A stretch of 64,000 nucleotides of DNA from Trichaptum fuscoviolaceum (lineage: Eukaryota > Basidiomycota > Agaricomycetes > Hymenochaetales > Trichaptaceae), in contig CAJSYZ010000002.1 of the NCBI GenBank assembly GCA_910574455.1, forward strand, positions 5,171,671-5,235,670. Direction: 5' to 3'. This document shows, piece after piece, positions 24,870 through 35,164 of this stretch. A program made the translations under genes and the position numbers. The notes under the pieces were generated by a model. It ran no database searches. It was not told the DNA's origin and saw nothing but the letters and a program-made list of their open reading frames with translations. Position 1 is the stretch's first letter. Each line of letters begins with the position of its first letter.

Positions 24870-25176
24870 TGAAGGAAGATAGAGTAAAGGGCCACGAATT
24901 AGCAAAAGCGATAGTAAGAATATTGGAGAAAGAAAGAAAGTCGTGCTCCAGGCACAAGTGCCAACCTCGAAGGAAGAAAGAGTTGATGAGAACAGCCAGG
25001 CAGCCGCTTGATGGATACTGCTAAATTTAGAACTCACTAAACTTGAAGATGCCTCTTTCATTTCATCAAGTACGTGAATACATATACTACTTATATAACA
25101 ATAAGTATTTTTCGACATATATCTGTAAATATAAGTTCAACCGAAGAGGCTTCGGGCAGGTTTCATTGTACCCGAA
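24870..25176. other. Spacer between two minus-strand genes
   Basis: This 307-bp, AT-rich spacer holds the promoter of the fucosyltransferase-like gene and the 3' end of the tannase gene. TATATAA-like sequence occurs near 25092 on the plus strand. No gene was seen. Confidence 0.4.
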
Positions 25177-26974
25177 TCACTCCTTACATATGTACTTGCT
25201 TCCGTCCCAAATGCTCTTCTGCGGATATCGACAATGGACTCTCTGTTCCTTACCATCCTTGGACAATCCCGTAATCGTATCAGGAGCAACACCATGCTCT
25301 ACCCATTCGACAAGTGCGAGCAATATGTTCTGCGACGGATCGTTTGATTTATGTGCTGATTCGAATTGACCAAAGTTGACGGGGCCAACGCCTCCAGTAC
25401 AGTGATCCATTCCAGGGATAAGGAAAAGACGGTAGAAGGAGTCAAGCACCGGCATTTCTAGAGTGCGAGAGACGAGGTTGTACAACGACTTTGCGTTGCC
25501 TGATGGAATCAACTGCAAGGGTAAATGTAAATCATCAGAGGTCTTGTAGATGTACGAAGGACCAGTCTGGAACGCACATCATCTCGTCTGCCATGGTAGG
25601 TCAGAAACTTCCCTCCACGAGCTTTAAAAGCGGACATATCACCGCTGAATGTCGAGATTTTGCCAGGATCGATTGTGTTTGCAAAAGCAAGGTCGTCCAG
25701 ATTGAACTTGCTATAATCATAGCTCGTATCATTATAGATCGCATATTTCATCCAGTCCTAGGGGAAATAACGGAACCCGATTAAATATGAACAGAGATTC
25801 ACAGAGTTTGAGAGTTCCGCACCTCCAAATAAGAAAACGGAGCTCCACCAAAGACAAGGGATTTTGCATATGGGGCCGATTCCGCACCAGGATCAAAGCG
25901 AGGGTAAAGAAGTTCGCCATTCTTCCCATAAAGTGGTTCGTATATTTTACGAAGTGCCTCCACCTGTGGGACAGTCAAACAATTCTTCGTCCGCTTCGTC
26001 GAACATTGCAAAGCTTCGGGCCTGAACTCGCATGCGTCGGGTTCTGTGATGACTCTGTCCTTCACGCCGTCCAACTCGTCACATTGGCGGAGTACCTCCT
26101 CTCCGACAACATCCCATAGGTTGGCCGGGATAAAACTCGCACTTTCGGACGGATTTGGCGCACCAACGTGTAGAGTAAGCATACCAGTCCATCCCTGCAG
26201 GTTATGGAAGTTCGTAGCCGGCGCACCAGCGACTATGCCGTCGAAATCGTCCGGATAATGAAGCGCGGCGTATGTTCCCTGACGACCACCTGTCGAGCAG
26301 CCAAGATAATATGAATTGCGGTGTGGCCGGCCATAATGGTGTTCGACAAGTTGCTTCCCAACAACGGTCTCAACATGGATAGACCGACTAGTGAAGTCAT
26401 TGAGAACCTCGGGATTCAGAAAATCTTTCCCTGAGTTGCCATCGTGTCCATTATTTGAGGCTACAGATGCGAAATGCTGTCTAGTTCCATAAGTGAGACT
26501 GGAGTAATCAATGCCTATGTGGTGAAAAAATTGAAATGAGCTATCTGGGTTCTCATGGGGTCTAAGGATACGAGGCTTACATCCGCCCAGTCCGCCATTG
26601 CCCAAAGCCAGAAAACGACCATTCCATTCCGTTGGTAACCATGCCTCCGCAGTGATGGCTGAGGAGTCGGACGTGTTCACGATGAACTGTACTCGACAAA
26701 GCGGTACTTCAATATCAGCGCTTGGAGAGCATGTTCCCAAAGTTGTCACTGTTGACGAATTGGCATAATAAACAGCATCTAGGATAGTTGTATTTGGTAG
26801 TGCCAGGCGTTCTTTGAACTGCGTGCACGCTACGAGTGGGTCGATGTCAAACTGCGTGGGCAACAACGTCGAGATGAGTGGTCCCGCCAATTCCCAATGC
26901 CACGCAGTCTTCCGCAGCAAATCAGCTGTCTGACTTCCAAGCTGGCTAAATAACTGAAAGACGCCGCTAGACAT
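25177..26974 (-). CDS. Tannase / feruloyl esterase family hydrolase (533 aa)
   Basis: Exons on the minus strand are 26974-26581, 26514-25823, 25757-25578 and 25512-25177, giving 533 aa. The family (fungal tannases and FaeB-type feruloyl esterases) hydrolyses ester bonds of plant phenolics outside the cell. The hallmark CS-D-HC layout is visible: Cys204-Ser205 in GCSTGGRQG, an Asp in GRRDD (421-422) and His459-Cys460 in GMDHCTGG. The SNNGHDG and GNGGLGGC blocks are also typical. Intron 1 (26580-26515, 66 nt) is in frame without a stop, but removing it restores the usual GGCIDYSS join. The chosen Met gives no obvious signal peptide, so a 5' exon may be missing. An in-frame hydrophobic run lies just upstream without an ATG. 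Confidence 0.88.
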
Positions 26975-27607
26975 CTTGCTGCCAGTGCTGATCACTGTTA
27001 TGTTACAGACAGAAAGGAACCACCACAAACTTATAATAAGATGAATATCAACGGAACATCAGATTTTCCTGAAAGCGCACATGCAATCATTTCTTCGACT
27101 GAATGAATTGGTATACTATAAACAGACCGGCAAATCTCTGACTGGTACTCCCGCTTCAAAAGTAAGGAAGATTTACTTTTCACATGTTGGATGCGAAGAG
27201 TGACTGTGCGGGCGACTTCATCGAAAATTACCTGTTCGTGGACTTGTGGAAGCGTATAACAATGGACCACCTCGACCGTCATTGGAGGAAAGGCAACCCA
27301 AGTTGTCTCTGGATGACAGCCGAGACAGAGTTGAGCGCATTCAGCAAGATCAGACTCGCGGCGAACACGACGGACCTTCCAACTCCGAGGTGGTACTTCG
27401 TCGAGGCGATTACCTCCCCGAGACCGAGTAGCGTCTTCCACTGGCGTCCCGACAACAGCAGCAGCGATGCACAGACCGCCGTTTCGACCATCACAAGCCT
27501 CTATGTTGTCTTCAACCCATCTCGCACCACCATGAGACCTCTCTTCTGCCTCTGTCCTCATCCCCGTCACAATATCTTTGACATCTGCTGCGTACTCCTC
27601 TTCCCCT
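26975..27607. other. Spacer with long but unsupported open frames
   Basis: These 633 bp lie between the tannase gene and a weak membrane-protein gene. A 230-codon minus-strand frame (27723-27031) and a 149-codon plus-strand frame (27184-27633) overlap here. Neither shows a recognisable domain, and the first overlaps the last exon of the next gene in another frame. If the tannase has a missing signal-peptide exon, it should lie in the first few hundred bases. Confidence 0.3.
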
Positions 27608-28111
27608 TCACGATGTTCCAGGGCCCTTCGTGAATAAAGCTGTAGATTTGGGTCGAGCAGACTTAGGGAAGTTCGGAAAGATGACGGTGGTCCACACGGG
27701 CATGGCTGATGCCGTTTCTGCAAAGTAATGTTTCTATCCTTCCTATTTGAAAAGAAAACTGAAATAGTAACCTAGCTCAACACCGGATATTACACGCGCA
27801 AGACGGTGCAATTCTGGAAACATCGCCAGTCCGCAAGCGTCTCCGAGAGCGCGGATCGCAGCATCGCTGAAGGCGCATCGCTCATGCTCCGCATCATGGG
27901 TGCAAAGCGTTCTGTGCGCGGGACACGCGTTGCGCATCTGAAAGTCGAACTCGCGAGGTGGGAGAACGAGCAGCAGAAACACCTGCGGAAGATTGAGTAG
28001 CGGAACAAGCACTTGATAAGTGATTTGGCCCTGCAGTCGCAGATTCAATGGAAGAAAAAGTGCGCAAGAAGCCAGTGAGTACAACGCGGTGAAGATGGTC
28101 CAGAGACACAT
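27608..28111 (-). CDS. Possible small membrane protein (134 aa)
   Basis: Exons 28111-27983, 27937-27772 and 27717-27608 on the minus strand keep phase across good splice signals and give 134 aa. The first 50 residues are strongly hydrophobic (Leu, Ala, Phe), as one or two membrane helices. The middle has four Cys in a CPAHRTLC...HERC arrangement, and a hydrophobic WTTVIFPNFP block lies near the end. Intron 1 (45 nt) is in frame, so it may be retained. I do not recognise a family. A stop codon sits just before the ATG, so the start is the first possible one. The gene could also be a fragment of a longer decayed gene. Confidence 0.35.
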
Positions 28112-28417
28112 TTACTGAAAAGTCGTGATTTTTCTGCGTGTTAGAATGGCGCTCGCAACGGACATGACGTTGGCTGTCGAGTGTTCAAAATCGTACAGAG
28201 ATGTCCGCGTTATATGAGCATCATCTCTCTCACACAGAATGAAGGTGTACGCATCCGAATGAAGTGCTACTGGGAGGAAATAGTTCCTGATTGGACTGCT
28301 AAGGGCGATCACACCTTCAAGTCGTGAATTATACCCGCTGGCCCTCCATCACGTTTGCGAACCCCCATCACCCACGCTCTCCATCGCCGTTCCACCAACA
28401 CCCGACACCCGCTTATC

Positions 28418-28882
28418 ATGTCTCACAGCGCCCAGCACCGACATGGCTTCCTACGCGGGGACCAAGTCCCCAATGACGGCGGAAGTAGCCCTGCACCATC
28501 TGCTACTACCGACACCCCTGCGAGCTCATATGGCATCAACGGCAACGGCGGCGGCAACAAATGGACTGACTTACCATGGTCAAATTGGATAGAGACTACC
28601 GGAGACGCTTTCGTTGTTTTCGAAGGTAGCCTCACCCCCTGAGTTATTCGTCGCCTCGTCGATACGGAGCGCGGGATAATTACCACTGACTCTGTCTTCG
28701 TCTTCGATGAGGACGAGAGAAATCTTGGTGGCTTAGTGAAGCGTCTGGGCCGCGATCGGGGTTGCGTGATCTATTGGGAAAGCTTATTGCGCGAGGACGA
28801 GATAACTAAAAGGACTATGAGGAGGAAAGTGGAAACGAGGAAGCGAAGGCGGAGGAAGCAGCTGCGCCGGCGCTAGCACCCC
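28418..28882 (+). pseudogene. Disrupted open frame, possible pseudogene
   Basis: A frame from the ATG at 28418 (Gly/Ser/Asn-rich, then KWTDLPWSNWIETTGDAFVVFEG) stops at TGA 28640. The same frame then continues for about 80 codons, with an acidic, structured-looking stretch (IITTDSVFVFDEDERN) and a very basic Lys/Arg end that stops near 28877. No usable intron removes the stop. It reads like one coding sequence interrupted by a nonsense change, or the relic of a gene lying next to the decayed DUF4419 copy. I do not recognise the family. Confidence 0.35.
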
Positions 28883-28974
28883 GTAAAGAACCCGCCAGCA
28901 CAATGTATTGGCCTTGAGCGTTGGATAATCCCGTCACTGATTCGAGTACCTCAAGCCTGGATTCATGTTTCTGC

Positions 28975-29705
28975 GATGCACGTCAACGATCCTACTTTCT
29001 ATGATGTCATTCATCCTAACTTCTCAACAACTATGAAGAACGGACGTGCCTATGTCCTCGGTTATAATGATGAGCATTGTGAAAGTATGTGTTTTTTTAG
29101 GCCAAGCAACTTGATTATGATCGCAAATCCTGAAGAATGACGTGGATATTTCTCGTTCACATCACCGCCGCGTTAGATTGTTGAATTCTCTTCAATCACA
29201 CTCACGGGGACGAAAGCGCATTATGGAAGCATCTTGGATTCCGAACTCGTCTGCATTAGTTCGACGAAATGGGTCCAAAGGCACAGGCCCTCACAACATC
29301 CTTACGGCCTATCATCGTCGCAACAGGCCATGAGCATATTTTGGCATGAGGAGTATCTAGGCCCCATATACCTGAGTGGCTGGCTCTCAGCTTTTTACGT
29401 ATGGGATTCTGATGGGAAATGACAGAGACCCAGAGACACGCTCTCTGTCAACATTTCCTAGCTTGTAGACATGACGGCGACAACTATGAGCACATTGACG
29501 CTTTGTGTACGGTCGGGTGATTGGTTTTTGTGGATGACATACAAATTAGCTTTGCTGACGTGCCGGTCAAGTTTATTGACGATGACTTGGTGTTTTCATT
29601 GAGATGGTCGCAGGTCGCATTGGTGCGCGCATAAGTGCCAGTGGTTCCGCGGAGAATCAGGATACATTCCAGTCGCAACCGCAACCACACTGGTGAAAGC
29701 CTATC
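28975..29705 (+). pseudogene. Decayed DUF4419 paralogue
   Basis: Segments match the intact DUF4419 gene at 30154-31698 in order but in shifting frames. They include VNDPTFYDVIHPNFSTTM near 28981, an upstream-exon junction region near 29150, FWHEEYLGPIYLSGWLSAFYVWDSDGK near 29340-29420, and FADVPVKFIDDDL near 29550. Frameshifts and stops separate them, for example the TGA after the GWLSAFYVW block. The N-terminal exons are not found. It is best read as a tandem duplicate that has lost function. Confidence 0.8.
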
Positions 29706-30037
29706 AAGAATTGGTTGTAAAGAATGGAAGAACTTGCTGGATCAACATATAGACCATTCCGCAATCAATAACATTGATCAGATCACCAGTGCTACGTAAA
29801 TGTCAGCGATCACATTATGCCAGTGTGAGTCAAACCCACGTTCTAACAATACTGAAGTTGATGATCAGAAAAGAAATGATTTCAGCTCTGGGCGCCCGAG
29901 CTAACTCGAAGTCAGAAGGAAAGAATGGGGACTGATCCCACCGGCAAGCAATGACTCTCCGATGGCCCATCTGTCGACCGTGACTTCGTAAAGAAAGAAA
30001 TTCATGCTTTCACGGTACCGCTGGTACACAATGCACG

Positions 30038-30048
30038 TATTTAAATAG
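30038..30048 (+). promoter_or_regulatory. Possible TATA-like element of the DUF4419 gene
   Basis: TATTTAAATAG lies about 106 bp upstream of the ATG of the intact DUF4419 gene. The assignment rests on position and sequence only. Confidence 0.35.
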
Positions 30049-30153
30049 CCAGGTGATCAAGTCTACCCCAGATCTATTGAGTGACCGCTTAATCCTCGCC
30101 TCGAGACAACAACTACCCACCTTACACATATTCCACTCTCTTTCCCTAATCCA

Positions 30154-31698
30154 ATGGACCAAACAGTCTCTCAGGACGTACCCATGAAGGACGCTCCGCT
30201 ATCAAACGGCATCAAGTTCAGAGTCGCAAAACACGGTGCAAGGGCTGTCGAACGACAGCTACCTGCCCCACTTAACAAAGAGGACGTACTTAAATCGGTA
30301 TGGAGTCCATCAGCTGTCAATTCAAGCCTTGGCACATCTACATCTACTACGTGCAAAGGTGAATGCATTTTTCAGTTCTGATCAAATCGAACTTGAGTAT
30401 ATGCTAATAGTGTACAGAATTATTTCAGTCATCTTTAGGGATAGATGCATCATCAATGAACACATTCCTTCCACTTAAGAATGGGTTTGTGCATACCGTT
30501 TTACAGGCATACAATAACCATCACAACCTCATCATCAGGTGTTTACCCACACTGAGACATCTTTGCTATCTTCTGATATAACATCTTCTAGGCCAGATGA
30601 TATCTGGATTGCAATACTTTCTCAACTAAACGCATAGTAAGATTTAGTCACTCGAAATATCTAGTGGTACATGAATCATGACTTCAAATCCACTTAAAAG
30701 CGTGAATGCAAATGCAGAAGACTTGCGCAGTTATTTTGTGGCGCACGAGGGCCAGAAAGAACTTGTGCTTAGATATTCAGGTGTGACTCGCTACACGATG
30801 GACTTCAGCATAATGGCGAGAGACTTTGCGGGACTTCTTAAAATGAATGTAAGTACTGGACTTAATATATAGTCTTCATCTTTAAGTTGCTAGTTCACCT
30901 ACCTTTACTCTTTACAGATAAACGACCCCACTCTATACGACATCATCCAGCCCAGCTTCTCGACAACTACGCCGAACGATGTAACAATTTGCTCGGTTAC
31001 TATGATGAGCATCTTGAAAGCGTACGTTGCTTATACGTGAATTCTCTTCTATATCTTATGGTTGACGCCCATTATGAAGGTATTTCACGTACACATGCTT
31101 CCTGGATTGTGGAATCCCTTCGGTCACACTTTTAGGAACAAAGGCAGACTATGAGAGTATACTACTTCGTCTCGATAAGTTCGATGAGATGGGCACGGAG
31201 GCCCGAGCATTCACCTCGCTCCTGCGTCCAATCATGCGGCAGTTCATTGCTACTTTTAACGCCGTTGCAGCGGGGCGGACGCCTAACTTGGACTTCTGGG
31301 GCAAAATCTGCCATGAAGAATACGAGGGTTCGGGATCATCTGACCTATGTGGCTGGCTCACAGCATTCTGCGTTTGGCGTGCTGATGGCAAGTGGCAGGG
31401 CCCGCGGAATCTCATTGAATCCAACCCTTCCGAGCTTCAAGCGGAGAAGAAGGAAGACGTGGGCACATTTGATATGTCAAGTTATGGACAGATTTCTACG
31501 GGCGATATACCAGTCGGCTTCGCTGATGTCCCAGTCAAGCTTATCGACAATGGGTTAAAGCTGTCGTGTATGATGGTTGCAGGTCACGTCGGTGCACGAA
31601 CAAGTGGCTCGGAAGAGAAACAGGATACGCTGCAGCCGGAGCCGCACTGGTTCATGTTCGAAGTAGAACAGGTCGAAAGCCAAATGCAATCATGGTAG
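30154..31698 (+). CDS. DUF4419 domain protein (413 aa)
   Basis: Exons 30154-30358, 30418-30538, 30592-30636, 30701-30848, 30918-31021 and 31080-31698 give 413 aa in continuous phase. The body from residue about 70 carries the DUF4419 signature blocks: FVHTVLQAYNNHHNLIIRPDDIWIAILSQL (split by an intron), VNANAEDLRSYFVAHEGQKE, FSTTTPNDVTICSVTMM, CGIPSVTLLGTKADYE and a CGWLTAFCVW block. DUF4419 proteins are frequent in basidiomycetes and have no established function. There is no signal peptide or membrane segment, so it is probably cytosolic. A decayed copy lies immediately upstream on the same strand, which marks this as a locus of recent duplication. Confidence 0.88.
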
Positions 31699-32836
31699 AG
31701 TCTAGTGAGTTGTAAGTCGATACTATACAACACATTACATATGCTGATAGTCTTGAAACTCTTTAACAAGGTGGTATATGTTAGGGGCGAGAGCTGCTGT
31801 TCGAATTGTGTTATTTCACATGTGCATATGTATGGTAGACTTGAATAGGCGATCAGGTTCCGCCTCCAACCTCAACGGACATAGACTTCTTTAGGTACAA
31901 CAAAGAATACCATATCCTCTGTATATACTGTAGCTCTTGTGACTATCCACAACTGGATGATGGAAGAAGTGGAAGAGAGTGGTCTGGATTACTCGGAGTT
32001 TCTTCATAACCTTGTACTTACATATTCAAGTTACATACATTATATGCTCTCAGGCTACTAGTACTACTATAGTAGTAAATAATGTTCAATCGCGTTGCTC
32101 GACTTTTCTTACTCCAGACTGCACCACCAACACCTTTCATTTTATCTTTGCGAAGACTATATCATGCGGTTTCCTTTTCACTGGGAGCAGTTATGTTACA
32201 CTGGCATACATTCTGATCGTTTTGTATCAGGCTCCGTCTTTGGCCTTTATTCATCTCAAAATCTGTCTGTCAGCTCAGTTCTTTCTTACACAAATTGAGG
32301 TGAGGACTTTTAATGATCATGTACATTTTCTTATTGACTGTAGAATGGTTTGATACCTGAGGTACACTATTCTACAATTCGAGTTCTTTCTTAGTACTTC
32401 ATTATCCTCCAAACACTCAGTTCCATTTGTCGGAGGGCCCAGCACTGTGATAGTTTTTGTTACTCCCGCCCAATCTCTTACCTATGTTTGACGCCTTTTC
32501 TTTTCTCTTTTCCACTTCACCTTCAATTAATCTTCACAATACTTGGATTTAATCTCCTCTATCTTTACAGATAAAGATGGAAATAATCAGTTAGTCGACA
32601 TTAGGATATGCTTTCCGCATGCACCTTGTCACGGTACCTCCTCGATCGGAAGACTGGGAAACGAGGTCGGAAACAACGAGAAATTTCGAAAGCCTGACTT
32701 CCATACCATCATTACGTGGTAGTTGAAGTAGAGAGCCAGATTCAAATTTGTTTTACAGGCGTTTACTCATCATCAAGCCTAATCTCGAACTACCCGGCAT
32801 TTACTCAAGGTCACGGTGCCGTAGATGAGGGGTATA
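31699..32836. other. Intergenic, no gene seen
   Basis: This is 1.1 kb of mostly AT-rich DNA. A small inverted sequence, CTACTAGTACTACTATAGTAG, occurs near 32040-32060. The longest plus-strand frame (31979-32353) is hydrophobic with irregular composition, and I do not trust it. Confidence 0.35.
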
Positions 32837-33570
32837 TCAGGGTGCGCCGCCATTATTGACAACACTCTGACCGATGCTCACATCCTCCGTTCCAAGCACA
32901 TCTGCCTTATGCTGTGTCGAGTTCTCCATCGCGCGACGGCTTTTCTCCAGGAAGAGGAATGAGAGGACGACGTCGTCTCGGATTTCCAGTGCCCGAGCAC
33001 TGATTACAAGTCGAGCGGGTTGCGTTGAGCGACGGCTTGGTCGGACGAACTTGGCGATCGGGTTGGTAGAGGAGAAGTCTTCTGCGAAGAGCTTTCAATG
33101 GATAAGAGTCAGATACACATTGGAAACGTGGAAAGATGAGTATGGGTCCTTAAATGAAGTCTTACTTGCATCTGCTCCCCGGAACCAACACCCTTCCATT
33201 TGTACTTCCTCTGCTTGTCATCCTCGAATGACACGGATCTATACACATCGACTTTCTGTCAGAGATACAATCACGACGAGCAATGTGGACCGGCTTACGA
33301 GTTAAATGCTATCCGGCTCTTCTTCAGCCAATCGCCCAAAGAGATTTCCTTGTTCCTTCCCCTCGTGAGCCGGTCGCTTCTGAACTCACGCCATTCGAGT
33401 GCGGCGAGAACGTCCCCATTCGCGTCACGCACCTGGGTAATCGTTTTTGAGCCCGGAAAGACTGTCTCGATTTTGTAGACGACCCGGCCGGCCTCATCTT
33501 TGATCGTCGTGTTCGACGGATTGTCCGGCGTGAATATGAGCTCGTAGATGACGCTGTGATCGGACGCCAT
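32837..33570 (-). CDS. DUF6593 domain protein (199 aa)
   Basis: Exons on the minus strand are 33570-33299, 33238-33166 and 33091-32837, giving 199 aa. The layout fits the basidiomycete DUF6593 family: an N-terminal strand block with NPSNTTIKDEAGRVVYKIET, a VLAALEWREFRSD block, LGDWLKKSRI, then DDKQRKYKWKG after intron 1 and a C-terminal ARALEIRDDVVLSFLFLEKSRR. The fold somewhat recalls the LURP-one/scramblase barrel, but the function is unknown. The correct acceptor of intron 1 was chosen by phase: an earlier AG leads to a stop. The tail after the last block is short and polar. Confidence 0.88.
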
Positions 33571-34168
33571 AGCGCAATACTCGGATAGACGTCGCGGATG
33601 GCGTTCAGGACAGTGTATGGTAGATTACAGGTAAGTAATTGTTTGCTGAAGTTGATCCTCCCTCTCCGTAACTTATATGATTTTGACTTCATCGTGGGAT
33701 TGGCTTTCGCGAATTGACTTGGAACTGTCTACCGTTTGATTCACGGTCCCGTCCAAATGATACACTGGTCACCGGAACTATACTCTCTGCTGCGCATTTT
33801 GACCAGCGCGCGTACAATATGTCACTAAGCCTCGTTTCTGCCATATGACCTTAGCCTTTGATACTGCGGCGCCGGCACATCAAACTGTCTGCTTGTACCC
33901 AACTCAGTCGGACTGCAGCTGCGCAATGAGAAGATACCATACTTGTTACTAACTGCAGAGCCCGTACAGTATCTGGGCTCAAATCTGATCCGAAGCAGTC
34001 AAAACACACTTACTTCACCCGGCGTCCTCGGATACTGCGTTTGTGCTCATATCGCATTCAGCTTATCTCGACTTTCTTTGTGCCATCCGAAGTGGTTCTC
34101 GAATGTATTGACGCGCCGAACAATAATGAATCCTAAAGCTACAAGGCAACCTTTAATCAAGTAAGGGT
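33571..34168. other. Spacer between DUF6593 and glutaredoxin genes
   Basis: These 598 bp contain the DUF6593 promoter and the glutaredoxin 3' region (both genes are on the minus strand). Short open frames only; no repeat or RNA gene was noticed. Confidence 0.4.
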
Positions 34169-34750
34169 TTAGAGTTTGTTGATGAGTGTGTTGAGTTCGC
34201 CTGACTGCTGGAGAGCCTGGAGGTCGCTGTTGCCTGCAAACAAGTCATGTAATATTCAGGATAGAGAGGCTACTTGAAGAGCATACCTCCGATGTGCTTC
34301 TTGTCTTTGAGGCAACGTCATCATGTAAGTATCTCTATGAGAAATGAGAAGAGAAGGCGCACCGATGAAGATGTTCGGCACAGTCCTCTGACCAGTCTTC
34401 TCCTCGAGATAGTCTTGAATGGCGGATCCGTCATTGCGTTGGTCCAGCCTGTTAGGGCGAGGAACAACAACGTTAACTATTCAGCTATTTATGAGAATGA
34501 AAGTGGAACGCACTCAACGACCTCCGACTCGATACTACCGTACTTATCCGACAGAAGCTTTTTCGCACTCTTGCAGTACGGGCAATAGCTCTTGCTGAAC
34601 ACCGCAATGCGGTTATTCTCGATGATGTTCTACAGCAGAGAGGGTTCGTCAGTTATGTGATTTGTTAATAGCCAGTATCCAAGTCCAATAGGATGCACTA
34701 AGCTAAGGAAACATCAAGCTCACATCGACGAGGGACTTGATTTCAGACAT
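34169..34750 (-). CDS. Dithiol glutaredoxin (103 aa)
   Basis: Exons on the minus strand are 34750-34724, 34629-34514, 34448-34363, 34304-34287 and 34233-34169, giving 103 aa, a typical length for a class I glutaredoxin. The active site is SYCPYCKSAK, with the CPYC dithiol motif. TVPNIFIDKKHIGGNSDLQ supplies the conserved cis-Pro (TVP) and the GG glutathione-binding loop. It reduces disulfides and glutathione mixed disulfides in the cytosol using glutathione. No targeting peptide is present. Exon 4 is only 18 nt. The divergent neighbour is the leucine-rich F-box-like gene. Confidence 0.95.
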
Positions 34751-35164
34751 GTCTTGTGCTGGTGAAGAAGAGAAGAGAGAGCCACTGACTAGTCTGCGTG
34801 CGAAGGCAAACATAGGGCGAGTGGCCACTGGAGGCCTTCTTATAACGCGATACAGCATCCACCTGCACAACCTCACAGTCTCTCTAATCGCTGACCTATC
34901 ACGTCATATCATCGGTCATCAAGCTTCGGCATTCGCCGTAGCACGTGACGCTTGTTACCGTGACCTTACTCGTGACTGTGACTCTAACCTGACTACTCTT
35001 CAAGTTGTCACTTGTGCCAGTTGGTCCTCTCAAACCCACTTGCGAACGCCGACGTACTCAAGCATTCTCAGCTTCCAGTCACTCTCAGGTATGGAATCAC
35101 GATGGCACTAGTAGCTATAAGGATATTGTCATTTCAGCTTACATGAATTCAGGTACAACTCAAA
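34751..35164. other. Divergent promoter region
   Basis: This 414-bp spacer lies between glutaredoxin (minus) and the leucine-rich protein (plus). No obvious core promoter element was seen. Confidence 0.4.

Noticed and set aside
27031..27723. 230-codon minus-strand open frame
   Set aside because: No recognisable domain, starts at a non-ATG codon and overlaps the last exon of a better-supported gene model in another frame.
31979..32353. 124-codon hydrophobic plus-strand frame
   Set aside because: Biased composition from T-rich DNA and no start context or homology; reads like non-coding AT-rich sequence.
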